A stretch of DNA of 64,000 bases from Paracentrotus lividus (Eukaryota; Echinodermata; Echinoidea; Camarodonta; Echinidae), in assembly GCA_940671915.1 (NCBI GenBank), contig CALNVZ010002974.1, positions 16,595,794-16,659,793 of the forward strand, in the 5' to 3' direction. Below are positions 48,601 to 59,462 of this stretch, piece by piece. A program made the translations under genes and the position numbers. The first letter of the stretch is position 1. Each line of letters opens with the position of its first letter. The notes below the pieces were generated by a model that ran no database searches, had not been told where the DNA came from, and worked only from the letters and a program-made list of their open reading frames with translations.

Positions 48601-51600
48601 TGTTTGTCAAAATGTTTTTAAAATACTTGTTTTGGATTTTCTAAAACTGGTAGCAAAATTGTATTCTGTTGTAAAGCGTTTTTGGTAAAAAAATTGCTGT
48701 TTAGCTAAAGTATTTGTAGAATTGAATTATTGTCAAGACGGTTTCTTTTTACCTTTCTTTTATTATGGCACATGCAGATGAGTATAGTGCATAAAAATTG
48801 CGTAATGTTAATAGACCTTATGCATTGACGTCATCGCGCCGCCATCTTAGAGGCTGAGGCCATTGCCTTGCACGTGTTTGTGATCTGCAGCTGACGCATC
48901 ACTGACAACTCCATTTGCCCTTATTACTATATCCTCTGAGGTCGGACGCTATAAGATTATGACGTCATATGAGTGAGGTTTATTAAGCTTTAGAACGCTG
49001 ATTAATACATCAAGCTTCTCGTTAAAAAACATCCTTTTTCGTTTAAGATACTTTTTATTAAACCATCTGATTTTGCTCATCATATTCATGGTTTTAATTT
49101 AGGTATGAGAGTACGATCCGAGGGCAGTTCTATGGCCACACCCACCACGATCAGTTCCACCTCTTTTACGAAAACGTCACAACCCGTCGACCAATCAACG
49201 TGGTTTACGTGGCAGGTGCCATCACACCAGATACACAGTTCCCTGGCTTTCGTGTTTACACGATGGATGGTAACTACGCAAATTCAACATGGGTACGGTT
49301 ATACACCAATCACAATCATTTTCGATCATTAACTTTTTTAACAAAATAATCGTTCGTTGCATGCATTCTGTTTTCTAGATACGAGAGCACTATTCGTGGG
49401 CAGTTCTTTGGCCATAGGCATAAGGATCAGTTCACACTGTTTTACGAGAATGTTACTACTCGCCGACCAATCAGTGTGGTGTACATAGCGGGAGCGGTTA
49501 CACCCAGTTCCCAAAACCCGGGTTATCGTGTTTACACGATAGATGGCAACTACCTAAACTCAACTTGGGTATATACACGATTTCAGAAACAACGATTTGT
49601 AGTCGTTTAGTTGAATTTAATGCATTTACCTTTCATTTTCTCATGCACATTTTCATGAATACTCATACAAAGTACAATTTCAAGTTACTTTGCACTAAAA
49701 TTGCATATTTAAGCTAAACGTGGATTGGGGGGGGGGGGGGAAGGCGACTACGGTATATAAGCAGATATGTGATGGTGCATAAAAACGAGTTTAAAAACCT
49801 TTCGTTTCATTATGCAAACGACATAGGCTTACAGACTTGCTTGTGAATATAAGCCTATTGACTTACGATAAAATATTATTCTATATGTTAGTTGAATATT
49901 CATGTATGTATATTCATATGGTAATATTCTGGGGAATATCGAATCATTTTTTTTCTTCTAACTTACATTAAAGAAATACAGAAAGGAGAAAAGGAGCACC
50001 TTCATCAACTTTATAAAAAGAAAGTAATTTGTAGACAAAGATAAATGGACATTTCCGCCCCCCCCCCTTCAAAAAGGATATTCGACTTTTGCCGTCCCCT
50101 TTGATAGATTGGTGCACACTTCCCAGTTATACGCGGCAAATACACATTGTAACATCTATATTAGATGGTAAAGTAGTATTTCTAGGAAATAGCACAAAGT
50201 GAAAAATTCATTATTAAATCGTTATTATATATTTATCGTTATTTAGACTGATATTGCTTTGTTCTGTTGAATTACAGGCTGTGCTAGACCATGATAACTA
50301 TTATCTCAACCTCACCGAAGCCAACCTCACTGATAAACCAACATGGCGTCTGGAATATACAGCCAAGGTATGCATTATTTTGTTTAATATTCCACATACT
50401 AAGAATGTTGCAACAGGATTGGTCAAAAGTCAACCACGTGATTGATTTTAGATTTATTATCACTACTATCACTACTATCAATCGCGTGATTGATTTTAGT
50501 TTTACTATCACTACTATCACTACTATCCTTGCATCCACGGCAAGCTGGATGTACACGCTATTTCTCCTCAGCTTTGCTTCGGAGGAGATAGCTTATCCAG
50601 CTTGCCTGGGAAGTGATAGTCTTCCCATCAAAGATCGACGGTGATTATTTGCTTACTATCTTTGCTGTCGCGGATCCAGGGGGGGGGAGGGTGGCGTTAC
50701 AAAAAGCGGTGTTATTGTCGTCACTTCTGTTTGTATTGTGTATACGGGAATGGAAAATGAAATTATATGTGCGCTGGCAGATGTAGTAAAATCAACGTTT
50801 ACCCACATCCATTGAGAAAAGTTTTTTGTTGTTGTTGACGTTTTTTTTTTCTTCACTTTTTTTAAATACATATTCCACCCATCTCTGGATAAAATTTATT
50901 TAAATGAAAGTAAATATATTAATAATTAGTAATTTAAGATCGTATAATCTACTATGTTTATTCACAGAAAGCTTACAACATGACCGCATTACAGCCGAGC
51001 GACTGGAACAAAGTCGTTGAAGAAATGAAGACAAATACTACTCTATTCAATCAATATTACAGGTATTCTTAACAGTCCCTTGATTTTACACACCACAATA
51101 ATATACAAAATAGTAACATAATATTTTTCTCTTTAGTCTCTAAAGTTTCTTTAGAAATATGAGTTTCTTATAGGTAGTTTAATAAAATGACAGTGTATAT
51201 ATACAAAACCATCGATTAGATTTTATGTCATACAATAACAAAATGTCGAATTGAAAAAGTCGTATTATTTACCGAGATGTATTGTTCTATGTTTTTAGTA
51301 AAAAGTGTTGCATGTATTGTAATGATTGGAACAAACATATCGACGAATATTCATTTGAAATTAAACTTAAAAATAATAATATTCATAACGATAATCTTAA
51401 ATTATAGGACGATAAACAAAGCGCTACAAACTGACAGATTGGGGTATAAAAAAAACACCATCTATATTTTGTATCAGTGAAGTTGATTATAATGTTTGTA
51501 CTCCTATAATGTTATTATTATAATTTTTTATTGTCTTTCCCTCAGATATTTTCATCGTCAATTCGATGCAGGACCATGTGATGCCTCATGCCGTGCGGGA

Positions 51601-51651
51601 ATGATATGTGACATAGAAACGTCACGTGCTAATGATAATAGATACTGCTAA
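42316..51651 (+). CDS. SMPD1: acid sphingomyelinase (sphingomyelin phosphodiesterase 1-like), copy B
   Basis: Exons 42316-42527, 42970-43171, 43776-43940, 44782-44905, 45667-45770, 46582-46751, 47289-47411, 47794-47874, 48424-48588, 49103-49292 (10a), 50278-50367, 50968-51062 and 51546-51651 give 608 residues; vertebrate enzymes are near 630. The family hydrolyses sphingomyelin to ceramide and phosphocholine in lysosomes or outside the cell, with zinc. Signal peptide at 1-23. Saposin-B domain with cysteines 88, 91, 119, 130, 156 and 164. Metallophosphatase ligands: D206 and H208 (DLH), D278 (GDLPAHD), N318 (GNHE), H429 (GHIPP), H461 and H463 (GHTH). All ligands are present, so it should be active. 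Exon 9 uses a weak GTTACA donor. Exon 10 has a second version at 49379-49568. ATG 42316 follows a splice acceptor and agrees with copy A. Confidence 0.95.
42575..42655. repeat. GAT microsatellite in intron 1 of copy B
   Basis: About 25 near-perfect GAT/AAT units immediately after exon 1. Confidence 0.9.
43200..43740. repeat. degenerate inverted repeat with TTAGACNAANTGG words
   Basis: Fills most of intron 2 of copy B. The left half reads TTGGTCTAA-type words and the right half their inverses, TTAGACGAAATGG. A similar stretch is at 6230-6600. Confidence 0.5.
44369..44516. repeat. 148-bp hairpin in intron 3 of copy B
   Basis: The arms begin GCCAAGACACTCGGCGC and end GCGCCGAGTGCCTGGC; pairing continues through AAACGAGTCTGAATACATAA. 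A short foldback MITE. Copy A has no equivalent in its intron 3. Confidence 0.65.
46164..46436. mobile_element. GGTGGTATCTCAC MITE, diverged copy 4
   Basis: Starts TGGTGGTATCTC and ends GTAGTATCACCT, with GAGACG / CGTCTC units between. No clean target duplication remains. Lies in intron 5 of copy B. Confidence 0.5.
47153..47195. repeat. TTTA microsatellite with T and G runs
   Basis: (ATTT)n followed by T and G homopolymers in intron 6 of copy B. Confidence 0.85.
48812..48982. mobile_element. 171-bp TTAA-flanked insertion in intron 9 of copy B
   Basis: TTAA at 48808-48811 and 48983-48986. Homology to copy A resumes on both sides (GCTTTAGAAC at the right), and copy A has the empty site. The ends are TAGACCT-like and the inverse of TAAACCT. 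TGACGTCA sites and a GCGCCGCCATCTT word lie inside. Confidence 0.6.
49379..49568 (+). CDS. SMPD1: alternative exon 10b of sphingomyelinase copy B
   Basis: This 190-nt exon has the same length, the same entry phase (completes an AG_ arginine codon) and the same exit phase (ends in TGG) as exon 10a. It has its own acceptor TTTTCTAG and donor GTATAT and lies only 86 nt downstream of 10a. It encodes the same segment with clear differences: GHRHKDQF instead of [21 protein letters not shown] instead of [13 protein letters not shown]. Both metal-binding histidines are kept. Because 190 is not a multiple of three, a transcript containing both exons would shift frame, so use must be either/or. The open frame and conserved ligands argue against a dead exon copy. 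Copy A has only one exon 10. Confidence 0.85.
50437..50538. repeat. two tandem copies of a ~57-bp unit in intron 11 of copy B
   Basis: CGTGATTGATTTTAG followed by ACTACTATC repeats occurs twice in a row. Confidence 0.7.
50539..50606. repeat. 68-bp hairpin in intron 11 of copy B
   Basis: GGCAAGCTGGAT pairs with ATCCAGCTTGCC (12 bp); GCTAT/ATAGC and CTCCTC/GAGGAG pair further in; the loop is about 12 nt. The shape is like a small-RNA precursor, but no other evidence supports that. Confidence 0.45.
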
Positions 51652-51824
51652 AATATGAATGATTGTGATGCATTATGAAATATAAAATTATTGGGTATAT
51701 TTGATTATATTATATTTTTAGATAATGGATAATATTCTTATCAACAAGTATTATATATTTAGAGGTCAATCTAAAAAAATGATAAATAAATATATAAAAA
51801 AATAGATAAAAATGCAGCTATCTA
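51652..51824 (+). terminator. 3' untranslated region of copy B with polyadenylation motif
   Basis: AATAAA at 51785-51790, 134 bp after the stop codon and just before a MITE. The cleavage site is not determined. Confidence 0.4.
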
Positions 51825-52344
51825 CACTCTAAAAACTGAAGTGCTGTTTTTAGCTCTTCAAAGGCTGAAATCAGCACTTTTTAAGTGCTTGCATAGTGAC
51901 TGTACTCAAAGTGCTGTTTTAGCACTTTCACGTGAGCTGAACTTTCAGCAAAAATGGGCAAAAACGGCGTGACTTCGTTGAGATTCGAACCTGAGTCCCC
52001 TGCATGAGAAGCGCCGACGAGCACGTTAGACCAATTCACATCTCACGGTTGCTAGCAGATCTTTATTGTTGCATGATGAACTTTCTTCAAATTTGCCATA
52101 ATCATCTACTATGCTGTCATAATTAAAGCCAGTTAGCGAGATCTCCGTTGGTCTATTGGTAACGTCAGTGGTACTCTTCCATGCCTAGGTGAAGCCGGTT
52201 GAATCCCATACCGACCATGAACATTTTTTGTTGATAAATTAGCACTTGGGTAAGTGCTAAAACGGCACTTCAGGTGCTGATTTAGCACTTCAAGTGCAGT
52301 CACTATACGAGCACCCATAAATTAGCACTTCAGTTTTTAGAGTG
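51825..52344. mobile_element. TA-flanked MITE containing two tRNA-like sequences
   Basis: 520 bp. The ends CACTCTAAAAACTGAAGTGC and GCACTTCAGTTTTTAGAGTG are exact inverses, with TA at 51823-51824 and 52345-52346. Several further AAGTGC/GCACTT words form nested arms. Inside, a minus-strand tRNA-like stretch at about 51955-52050 has a perfect B box (GGTTCGAATCT), and a plus-strand one at about 52145-52215 has GGTCTATTGGTAACGTC and GGTTGAATCCC. Non-coding. Confidence 0.75.
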
Positions 52345-53530
52345 TATAGTTGTTGCTTAGTAGGATAAATTCACGCTAATTATCGCCAAAGAGCATTAAG
52401 ATTGATAATTAAAAAAAAATCATTTATAATCATCACCTAAAAATGTGCGAAAAGTGCTTTCAAAGAGTTTTGTTTAACGAGAAATTATAAACGCATAAAT
52501 ACCGTTGCTAATTCTTTACGTTAGAAATAACATCACCAACATTTTGTATATACTTACCGTCTACGCTTATGATGTGTTAAATGTGTAAGATTGCACACTT
52601 AGAGAACTCCTCCGGGCTGGAGTTTACGTTATTACAAAAATAAAGTAAAATCTAAAAAGCACAACACTGAAAATTTCATCAAAATCGGATAAGAAATAGC
52701 AATGTTATGAATTTTCTTAGGTTTTGAATTTTTTAAGGAAACAGTTCTCAAATTGGCAACCTGATGATGTCACAGACCCCCCCCCTACTTTCTTTGTATT
52801 TTATTGTATGAAATACCAATTATCAAGATTTTCTGCCCCAAGGACACAAAAACAGGGATTAATCATTGTGGAATGTTCAAAGTCACAAGTGCTTTTACTT
52901 ATTTCAGTATGAGTGATAAATTTTCTGTATACGCAATGTATGAAAAAATGAGATAAATAGGATTTCATATGATAAAATATACAAGAAGTAGGGGGACTGT
53001 GACATCATCAGTTTGCTCATTTGAATATTCAAATATTCATGAGACCTGTTCATGAGACCTGCCAAGAACTGTTTTACGAAAAAAAATCAATACCTAAAAA
53101 ATGCATAACTTTGTAATTTTTCATCCGATTTTTGATGAAATTTTCTGTGTTGTGCTTGCTAAATTTTTACTTTACTTTACAAAACTTTTTGATTTCAGCC
53201 CGGAGTCCTCCTTTAAATCGACAAAAAATGGTTCCACCGTACGAACCCATCAACGAAACTATCCCATCTTGCGTCCTCTAACATAAGAGAGATACGATTA
53301 ACCATGTCAATATTAGGACCGTTTTGCTATAGACCTACGATCGATATTAATCGTGAGATTGATCGTATCTTTTATGTCTCAGGGCATAGGTTTGATATGT
53401 TGTTACGTTACGTCAGAATAAGCAGATGCCTGCTGTTAATTCAAGCTTGTTATCAATACATGTATCTCTTTCCTGTTATGTGTTCTTCCTTATATTTCTC
53501 CTGCCACATCCTCTTTCCCTCCTTCTTATA

Positions 53531-53561
<31 letters not shown>

Positions 53562-55928
53562 CATTCCCCCTCTCTCTTTCTCCCCTTCTCCCTCCCTGTT
53601 CAATTTTCCCCCCTCTGGTCTTCTTCTCCCTTCCTCTTCCCTCTCTTTCTTCCTTTCCCCCGCTCTTGCTATATTTTTCCATCTCTCTCTCTCTCTTGCA
53701 ATCTCGCTTTATAACAATATATCCATATTCTTTCCACATCGTTACCATGTTTACATTTTATCAGTATTATTTTGTAACACAACTAAATACGTATCAATGT
53801 GATCTTCCTGTTTTGTGCAATCATGTAATTAAACTACATGTATTTAAAAAAAAAAGATGTTGGACGTCAAAAAAAAAAAAAAAAAAAAAATGAAATGAAA
53901 AAATGAAAAACATATCCATCTGTTACGAATGATGATTAAAATCCCCAGAAGTGTGGAGTAGAGACGAGGTCTCGAATTGGAAATCAAACTGCGATCGGAC
54001 CATTGTGTCTTTTTATTTCTTTTTAATTCGGTGCACAAGAGGAGGTGAGAGTTGTACGAGAGTTTGCTGGAGTAAAAGACAGAATGTGAGAAGTACCGTT
54101 ACACCGTTACCTATAATACTTTGGAAAAGTGTAGTGGAAGTGATGAGCTAATTGTCAATGTTCATTCATTTTTGTTTGACATGTAATTCATATCGTCATC
54201 TATTGAAGTGTCCACTGTTGCCCAACACCTATACCCAAGTCAAGTTGACCTAATTATTCTCATGGTTAATGGAATCGCCTGCATCCAGTATTTGATAGGT
54301 AGAGTTGCATTACAGACAGGACTCTAGAAGAAGATGCTCAAACGAAATTCTACAAAATTTTGTTTCGCAAGAGAGGATTCAAAGGGAACCGGATGGGAAA
54401 GTAAACAATTCATAAACTTTTCAAACTTTTATTTTTTTCCAGTTCGGATTTTTTTTCAGGGAGTGCCATAATCTTAAATCACTTAATCTCAGTTCTAGGA
54501 AAAAAAATCCTAACTCTATATCTGACGCTAACAATATTTGGTGGGGATGGTTGCATAGGGGTAATTGTCCAGGGGTAGTGATCCTGATACGCCTAATGTA
54601 AATATCAAATTCTGAATACACCCCTAATAAGCTTCACCAATGATAAAGCCAGACTTCAGTGAAAATTGACACCATTATCTCACCTCTTATAGAGATAATT
54701 ATTATTTTAAGATAGGCCTATTGTTTTTCGTATCGAAACTAAATTCTGACCTAATAGCGTGACCAATCTTTTGTTCTTTGATCTGTAAAATTAATCATTA
54801 ATATTTTTGGTAATAATTTTGTTTCACGCACGTTTTAACTATTGCATACACACAATGCAACTATACGATATCATTTTGGTTTTGTTGACTGCTGGTCAAA
54901 ATGCAGTATACATTTGAATAAACCTAATACAAATTTTAGCCTTTTTTTTTCTTTTTTGGGGGGTATATACGGTATATATTTTACATCCGATTCAAATCAG
55001 CTAGATGAGGCCATTATAGAAATAGCCTATGTTTGATAATTATAAATTATATAATAACTAAGTAGCAGCAGCTCTCGTTATATACATTTATGATGCATTT
55101 TATGCCTAATGATATTTAATATCAAAACAAAAAGTTACGCTTTTATAAAGAGAAAATGGAGGGAAAAAAATTTATTTGAGAAAAAAAAGGAGAATAAAAT
55201 CCAGTAAATAGGCCCCTATTGGCTTACAAAAACATGGGGCTAATAATTTTACCTCAGTCATTGGTTTTAATAATCATTTGTTTTTCGGTTGGAGAATATT
55301 CAGAGGGAATAACCCCTCCAAATTCCTTCCTGGCCTCCTAATGAATGTGTCCTTATCAATGCATGGCACTCAATATAATACTTAGGTTCTTGTCACTTGC
55401 AAGATGATCTGTTTTTCTAACTGACAAATGTATTTGTGAATTTACATGAGCGATGGATAAAATGGTTCAATTACAGATCCTATAAAAGCTTGCAATGCAA
55501 ACAAATTATCAGCTGGTGTGGGTCTAATATTATTTTGTTTACCAAGCTGATCGATGTTCCAACATGTGTCATCATCGAAGCACAGGTTGGTCCAATCAAC
55601 AGAGTGTATAATTAGACTACATGGTGAGATAATGATTGATCGGGAGTGGACTTTAGGATGCTAAAGCAATCCAACAAGCCCTCCTCGACCTGGAAGCCAT
55701 ATACCCACGTTAATTATTACACTGGACAAAAGTGTCAGAAGCAGTGTAGTTAGAATTCATACTGTCCCCCTCGTACAGATATTATAGTCCGATAAATTAA
55801 AGCTTTTGTCGATGGCTGCGTGTTTGACGAATCACATAGGGAATAATGTGCTCTTGTAATACAACAATTCCAATGGCTCCTTTTTGCACATTTTGACATC
55901 AACTTATCGTCTGCGGGAATAATTCAAA
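52345..55928. other. intergenic between copy B and the CRAL-TRIO gene
   Basis: Contains the palindromic element at 52600-53216 and a CT-rich tract at 53530-53700 with A runs near 53850-53890. No exon was recognised. The promoter of the downstream gene should lie shortly before 55929, but no core element stands out. Confidence 0.4.
52600..53216. repeat. large imperfect palindrome with CCGGGCTG ends
   Basis: The left arm carries AACTCCTCCGGGCTGGAG and AAAATTTCATCAAAATCGGA; the right arm carries their near-inverses ending AGCCCGGAGTCCTCCTT. Arms of about 140 bp; the middle holds unrelated sequence with CATGAGACCTG repeated. A non-autonomous foldback transposon is likely. Confidence 0.6.
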
Positions 55929-58900
55929 ATGGCGTCTTACACTTGCAACTTGAGTGACAATTTAAGGAAGAAAGCTGAGCTAGAACTCGGAGAGACTCCC
56001 ACAGCAAGAGAGAAGGCGATAGAAAATCTACGGGATCGTATGGCAGAGCGAAAAGACATCATATTCAACACTGATTCGAGATTTTTAATTCGTTTTTTAC
56101 GCGCCAAGAAGTTCGAGGTAGAACGCGCCTATAAATCGATTGTAAAGTACTACGAACTCCATGTAAAGCATCCAGATTTCTTTGATAAATATCATCCCAC
56201 AGGCATTCAACATGTTTTAGATGAGGGGTACCCATATGTACTCGACTCAACAGACAGTGAAGGAAGGCATATAGTGGTCATGAAAACAGGTAATAAAGTA
56301 CAACAAAGTATGACGTCATTGATTACGTAATTATATGCTTAACTAAAATTATACGTTCACAAAAGAATCCGATATTATGCCATGATAACCTATATTGAAG
56401 TGTTTTTATCAATAAGATGTAGGCCTATACTATACTTTATTTACTGCTAAATATGACTTGGTTTTCTTATTCACATATTATTTCAGGTCCATCTGATGCC
56501 AACCATAAGCCATACAAATTGAGTAGTAATCAGATAGAACTAGAGATATAAACAATTATTTTTGTAAGAGTGTGTTGTGTATTTTGAACCATGTTGCAGA
56601 TTACCACGATAGTTAAGTCGTAAAATCCATAAATTATGATATACGTATATACAATTCTTTGTCTAGAAATTGTTATAAAGTTTAATTAAAAATAATTTTG
56701 ATGGTATGTTAAATTACGTCAACAAGAGAAAATTGGTATTAAAATAAATTAATTTCATCTTATTAGGAATTTATACGTTTTGGGGCTTTTTCTCCCTTAA
56801 TAAAAAAATTTGTGTATAATGACAACGTGGTGCTTAAAAAACAATACACGCATTTAAATCCCGTCTTACTCTCTTAAAGAACAAGTTGAAGCATGAGCCG
56901 TTGTAATAATATTTTAATATACTTCTTTTTATCATGATATCTCGGTACCCCTCATTTTTCTATTCTCACATTGCTTAACAAGATAAGTATCTTCTTTATA
57001 AACGTAGCACAAAAAACCTCAAAAATGCAAAAGTTTCGGGTTGATATAAAAAAATGATGACATCATCGAGGTACCCCTCACATTGCGTGTATCATTATTT
57101 ATTAATGTATGATTATAATGTAGTGTCGAGATGTCGTCATTACACATCAAAATAATGATGACATCATCTCGGTACGCCTCACTATTACCATTGCGTACAG
57201 ATAGTTTAATGTAAAAAAAAAGAAAAAAGAAAGATATGTTAACGTACATTCTTCAGTCACTCCTATTTATATATCTTTGTATTTATTTATTTCTTTATGT
57301 ATTTTTATACATCATTTTCACAAAGGAACCTATAATGTTACAAGCTTAGCTTTTAACTTAGGCTCCTTTATATTTCTTTCTTTCTTATGTTACTGATGTC
57401 ATTCGTTTTATGATTTATCAAATAATGTATAGTATTGAAAATTATTTTTGGTTTTATTATTGTTTGATTGGAATATGAAAATAAAAACTGAACTGAACTG
57501 AACTGTTTAGCAATGTATTCATTCAAATAGAATTTACTCCAACATTTGTTTTTAATTGGGGTCCTGATTTCAAATTACTATATTTCTCCTATTTTTTTAA
57601 ATCATTTATATCATTATAATTATAACCATCGTCGTAATGATAATCACTGAGAAGACACATCATTATTTTTGAATTAGTAATCCTCATTAACATTACAACT
57701 ACATTTACACATACCCTATAAATAACAGGTGATTCAGTTTCGTTCTTAATGAACGTCTAGGGTGGTATACAAACGAAGGCACGAGCTATGTGGTGTGGTT
57801 ATAAATAAAAATGGACTTTGTTCATGCAAACAGCATAGAAAGGGAGCTTCTATGCAATCTATTTAGATAATTAGTTTGTTTAATATAATGACCGCCTTAA
57901 AAATGAACTAGAAGTGTTTGCATAATTGAAATATACCGTATATACACAGAATTCGAAAGAATGTAGCGTAGGTCCAATCCACATATAACAAATCTGGAGA
58001 ATATAAGTGATATAATATTGTTTTAGCAATGAAAAGGACGGTTGATGCCAGGGTTATAACTGCAATTGCTGAAAGTTCCGAACAATATTTATTGGCATAT
58101 TCATGAGAAAAGAAGAAGGGGGAAAATGGCCAAATATAGATCTAAATCTAAATCTATCATACGAGACTATGGCATGATCCATCTGCACATTATTAACGAC
58201 CGAATATGCAATCTGTAATATATATTAAAACGTAACAAAACAATAACTACGTATTACGAGGAATGATACAGAAATATAGTGGGTTACGCCTATGAGCTTA
58301 CAAATTGAATATAATATTGGCGTGCAAATAAAGTGTATTGTGAGAGTTTTTTTTTTATCATTTTTTTTTTTATTATTCAAAAATTAAAGTGGAGAGTGGA
58401 AGGTCAGCTTGGTTTATCTTTATTTACTCTATACATTCTTACTTTTACCATATTTATTTCATATCATACAGGTCATTGGGACCCTAGGAATTACCCTATT
58501 ACTGATATCACTCTAGCTCTCTTCATGGTCATTGACCAACTCGTAGAAGATGAAGCTGCGCAGATTAACGGTGTCATCCTCCTCTTCGATCTAGAGGGCG
58601 TCAATCTATCACAGGTCATGTGTTTAACCCCATCCGTTGCTAAGAAATTCACCTCTATATTCCAGGTTAGTTTAAAGCCAATACGAACCAGCAGCCCTGT
58701 ATTTCACTAATCCATTTGGCCCGTTTCCTTTCCAATAATGCAATATTCTGAGCAGTGAAGTCTTAAAATTTCTCGCTTTAATTAGAAATAGTGGCAATAT
58801 ACTAGTTTTGTCGTTTTGTGATGTTTGGATTGGATTCAACCTTCAGCCCATACGTGAATATTGATATCATGTGCACCCTTATTTTCTTGTCCATTTCAAA

Positions 58901-59422
58901 AGTGGACAGTGCTCACTCAAAATTTCGGAATAGTTTGTGTCAAAATGATTGCTGGGGATATGAGATTTCAATACATATTTTAAAAACCTTTCCCCCGAGA
59001 ACCATTTTTTGATTTGGCAGCAATTTTAAAAGTGCATAGTCTTTGTTTTTTAAGAGATGCCCTGTATTTTGTCAAAGTTAGATAGTTAGGTTTGAGTGCA
59101 AATGTTGGATTGCAATTTCTTTAGCTCAGAAAAACTAATCACTCTTGATTAATTTTGACTATGAATGTATATTTAATTGATCATTTGTTTGTTGTTGTTG
59201 TTATATATTCCATGATCCCTCATCAGAATTGTATACCAGTACGAGTGGCAGGGATCCATTTCATCAATGAGAGTCTACTATTCGATGGAGCCTTCACCAT
59301 CATCAAACCATTCATGCAAGAAAAGATCAGAAAACGGGTAAATCTACTTTACAATCACCACCTTTTTTATTATTTTATTCTCCTAGGCTTAAACGTAAAG
59401 TAAAACATTGGCCTAATGATGG

Positions 59423-59462
<40 letters not shown>

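Noticed and set aside
53304-53893. Overlapping Ser/Leu/Pro-rich frames of 136-155 codons
   Set aside because: Low-complexity CT tract; no splice context or domain.
55140-55928. An upstream exon of the CRAL-TRIO gene
   Set aside because: The 55929 exon begins with a good start codon and the full N-terminal domain; nothing upstream has coding signal.
56487-56550. Alternative terminal exon of the CRAL-TRIO gene
   Set aside because: A good acceptor (TTTCAG) at 56486 is followed in phase by about 21 codons and a stop. The peptide resembles nothing in the family, and exon 2 at 58472 fits perfectly. Could be revisited if transcripts show it.
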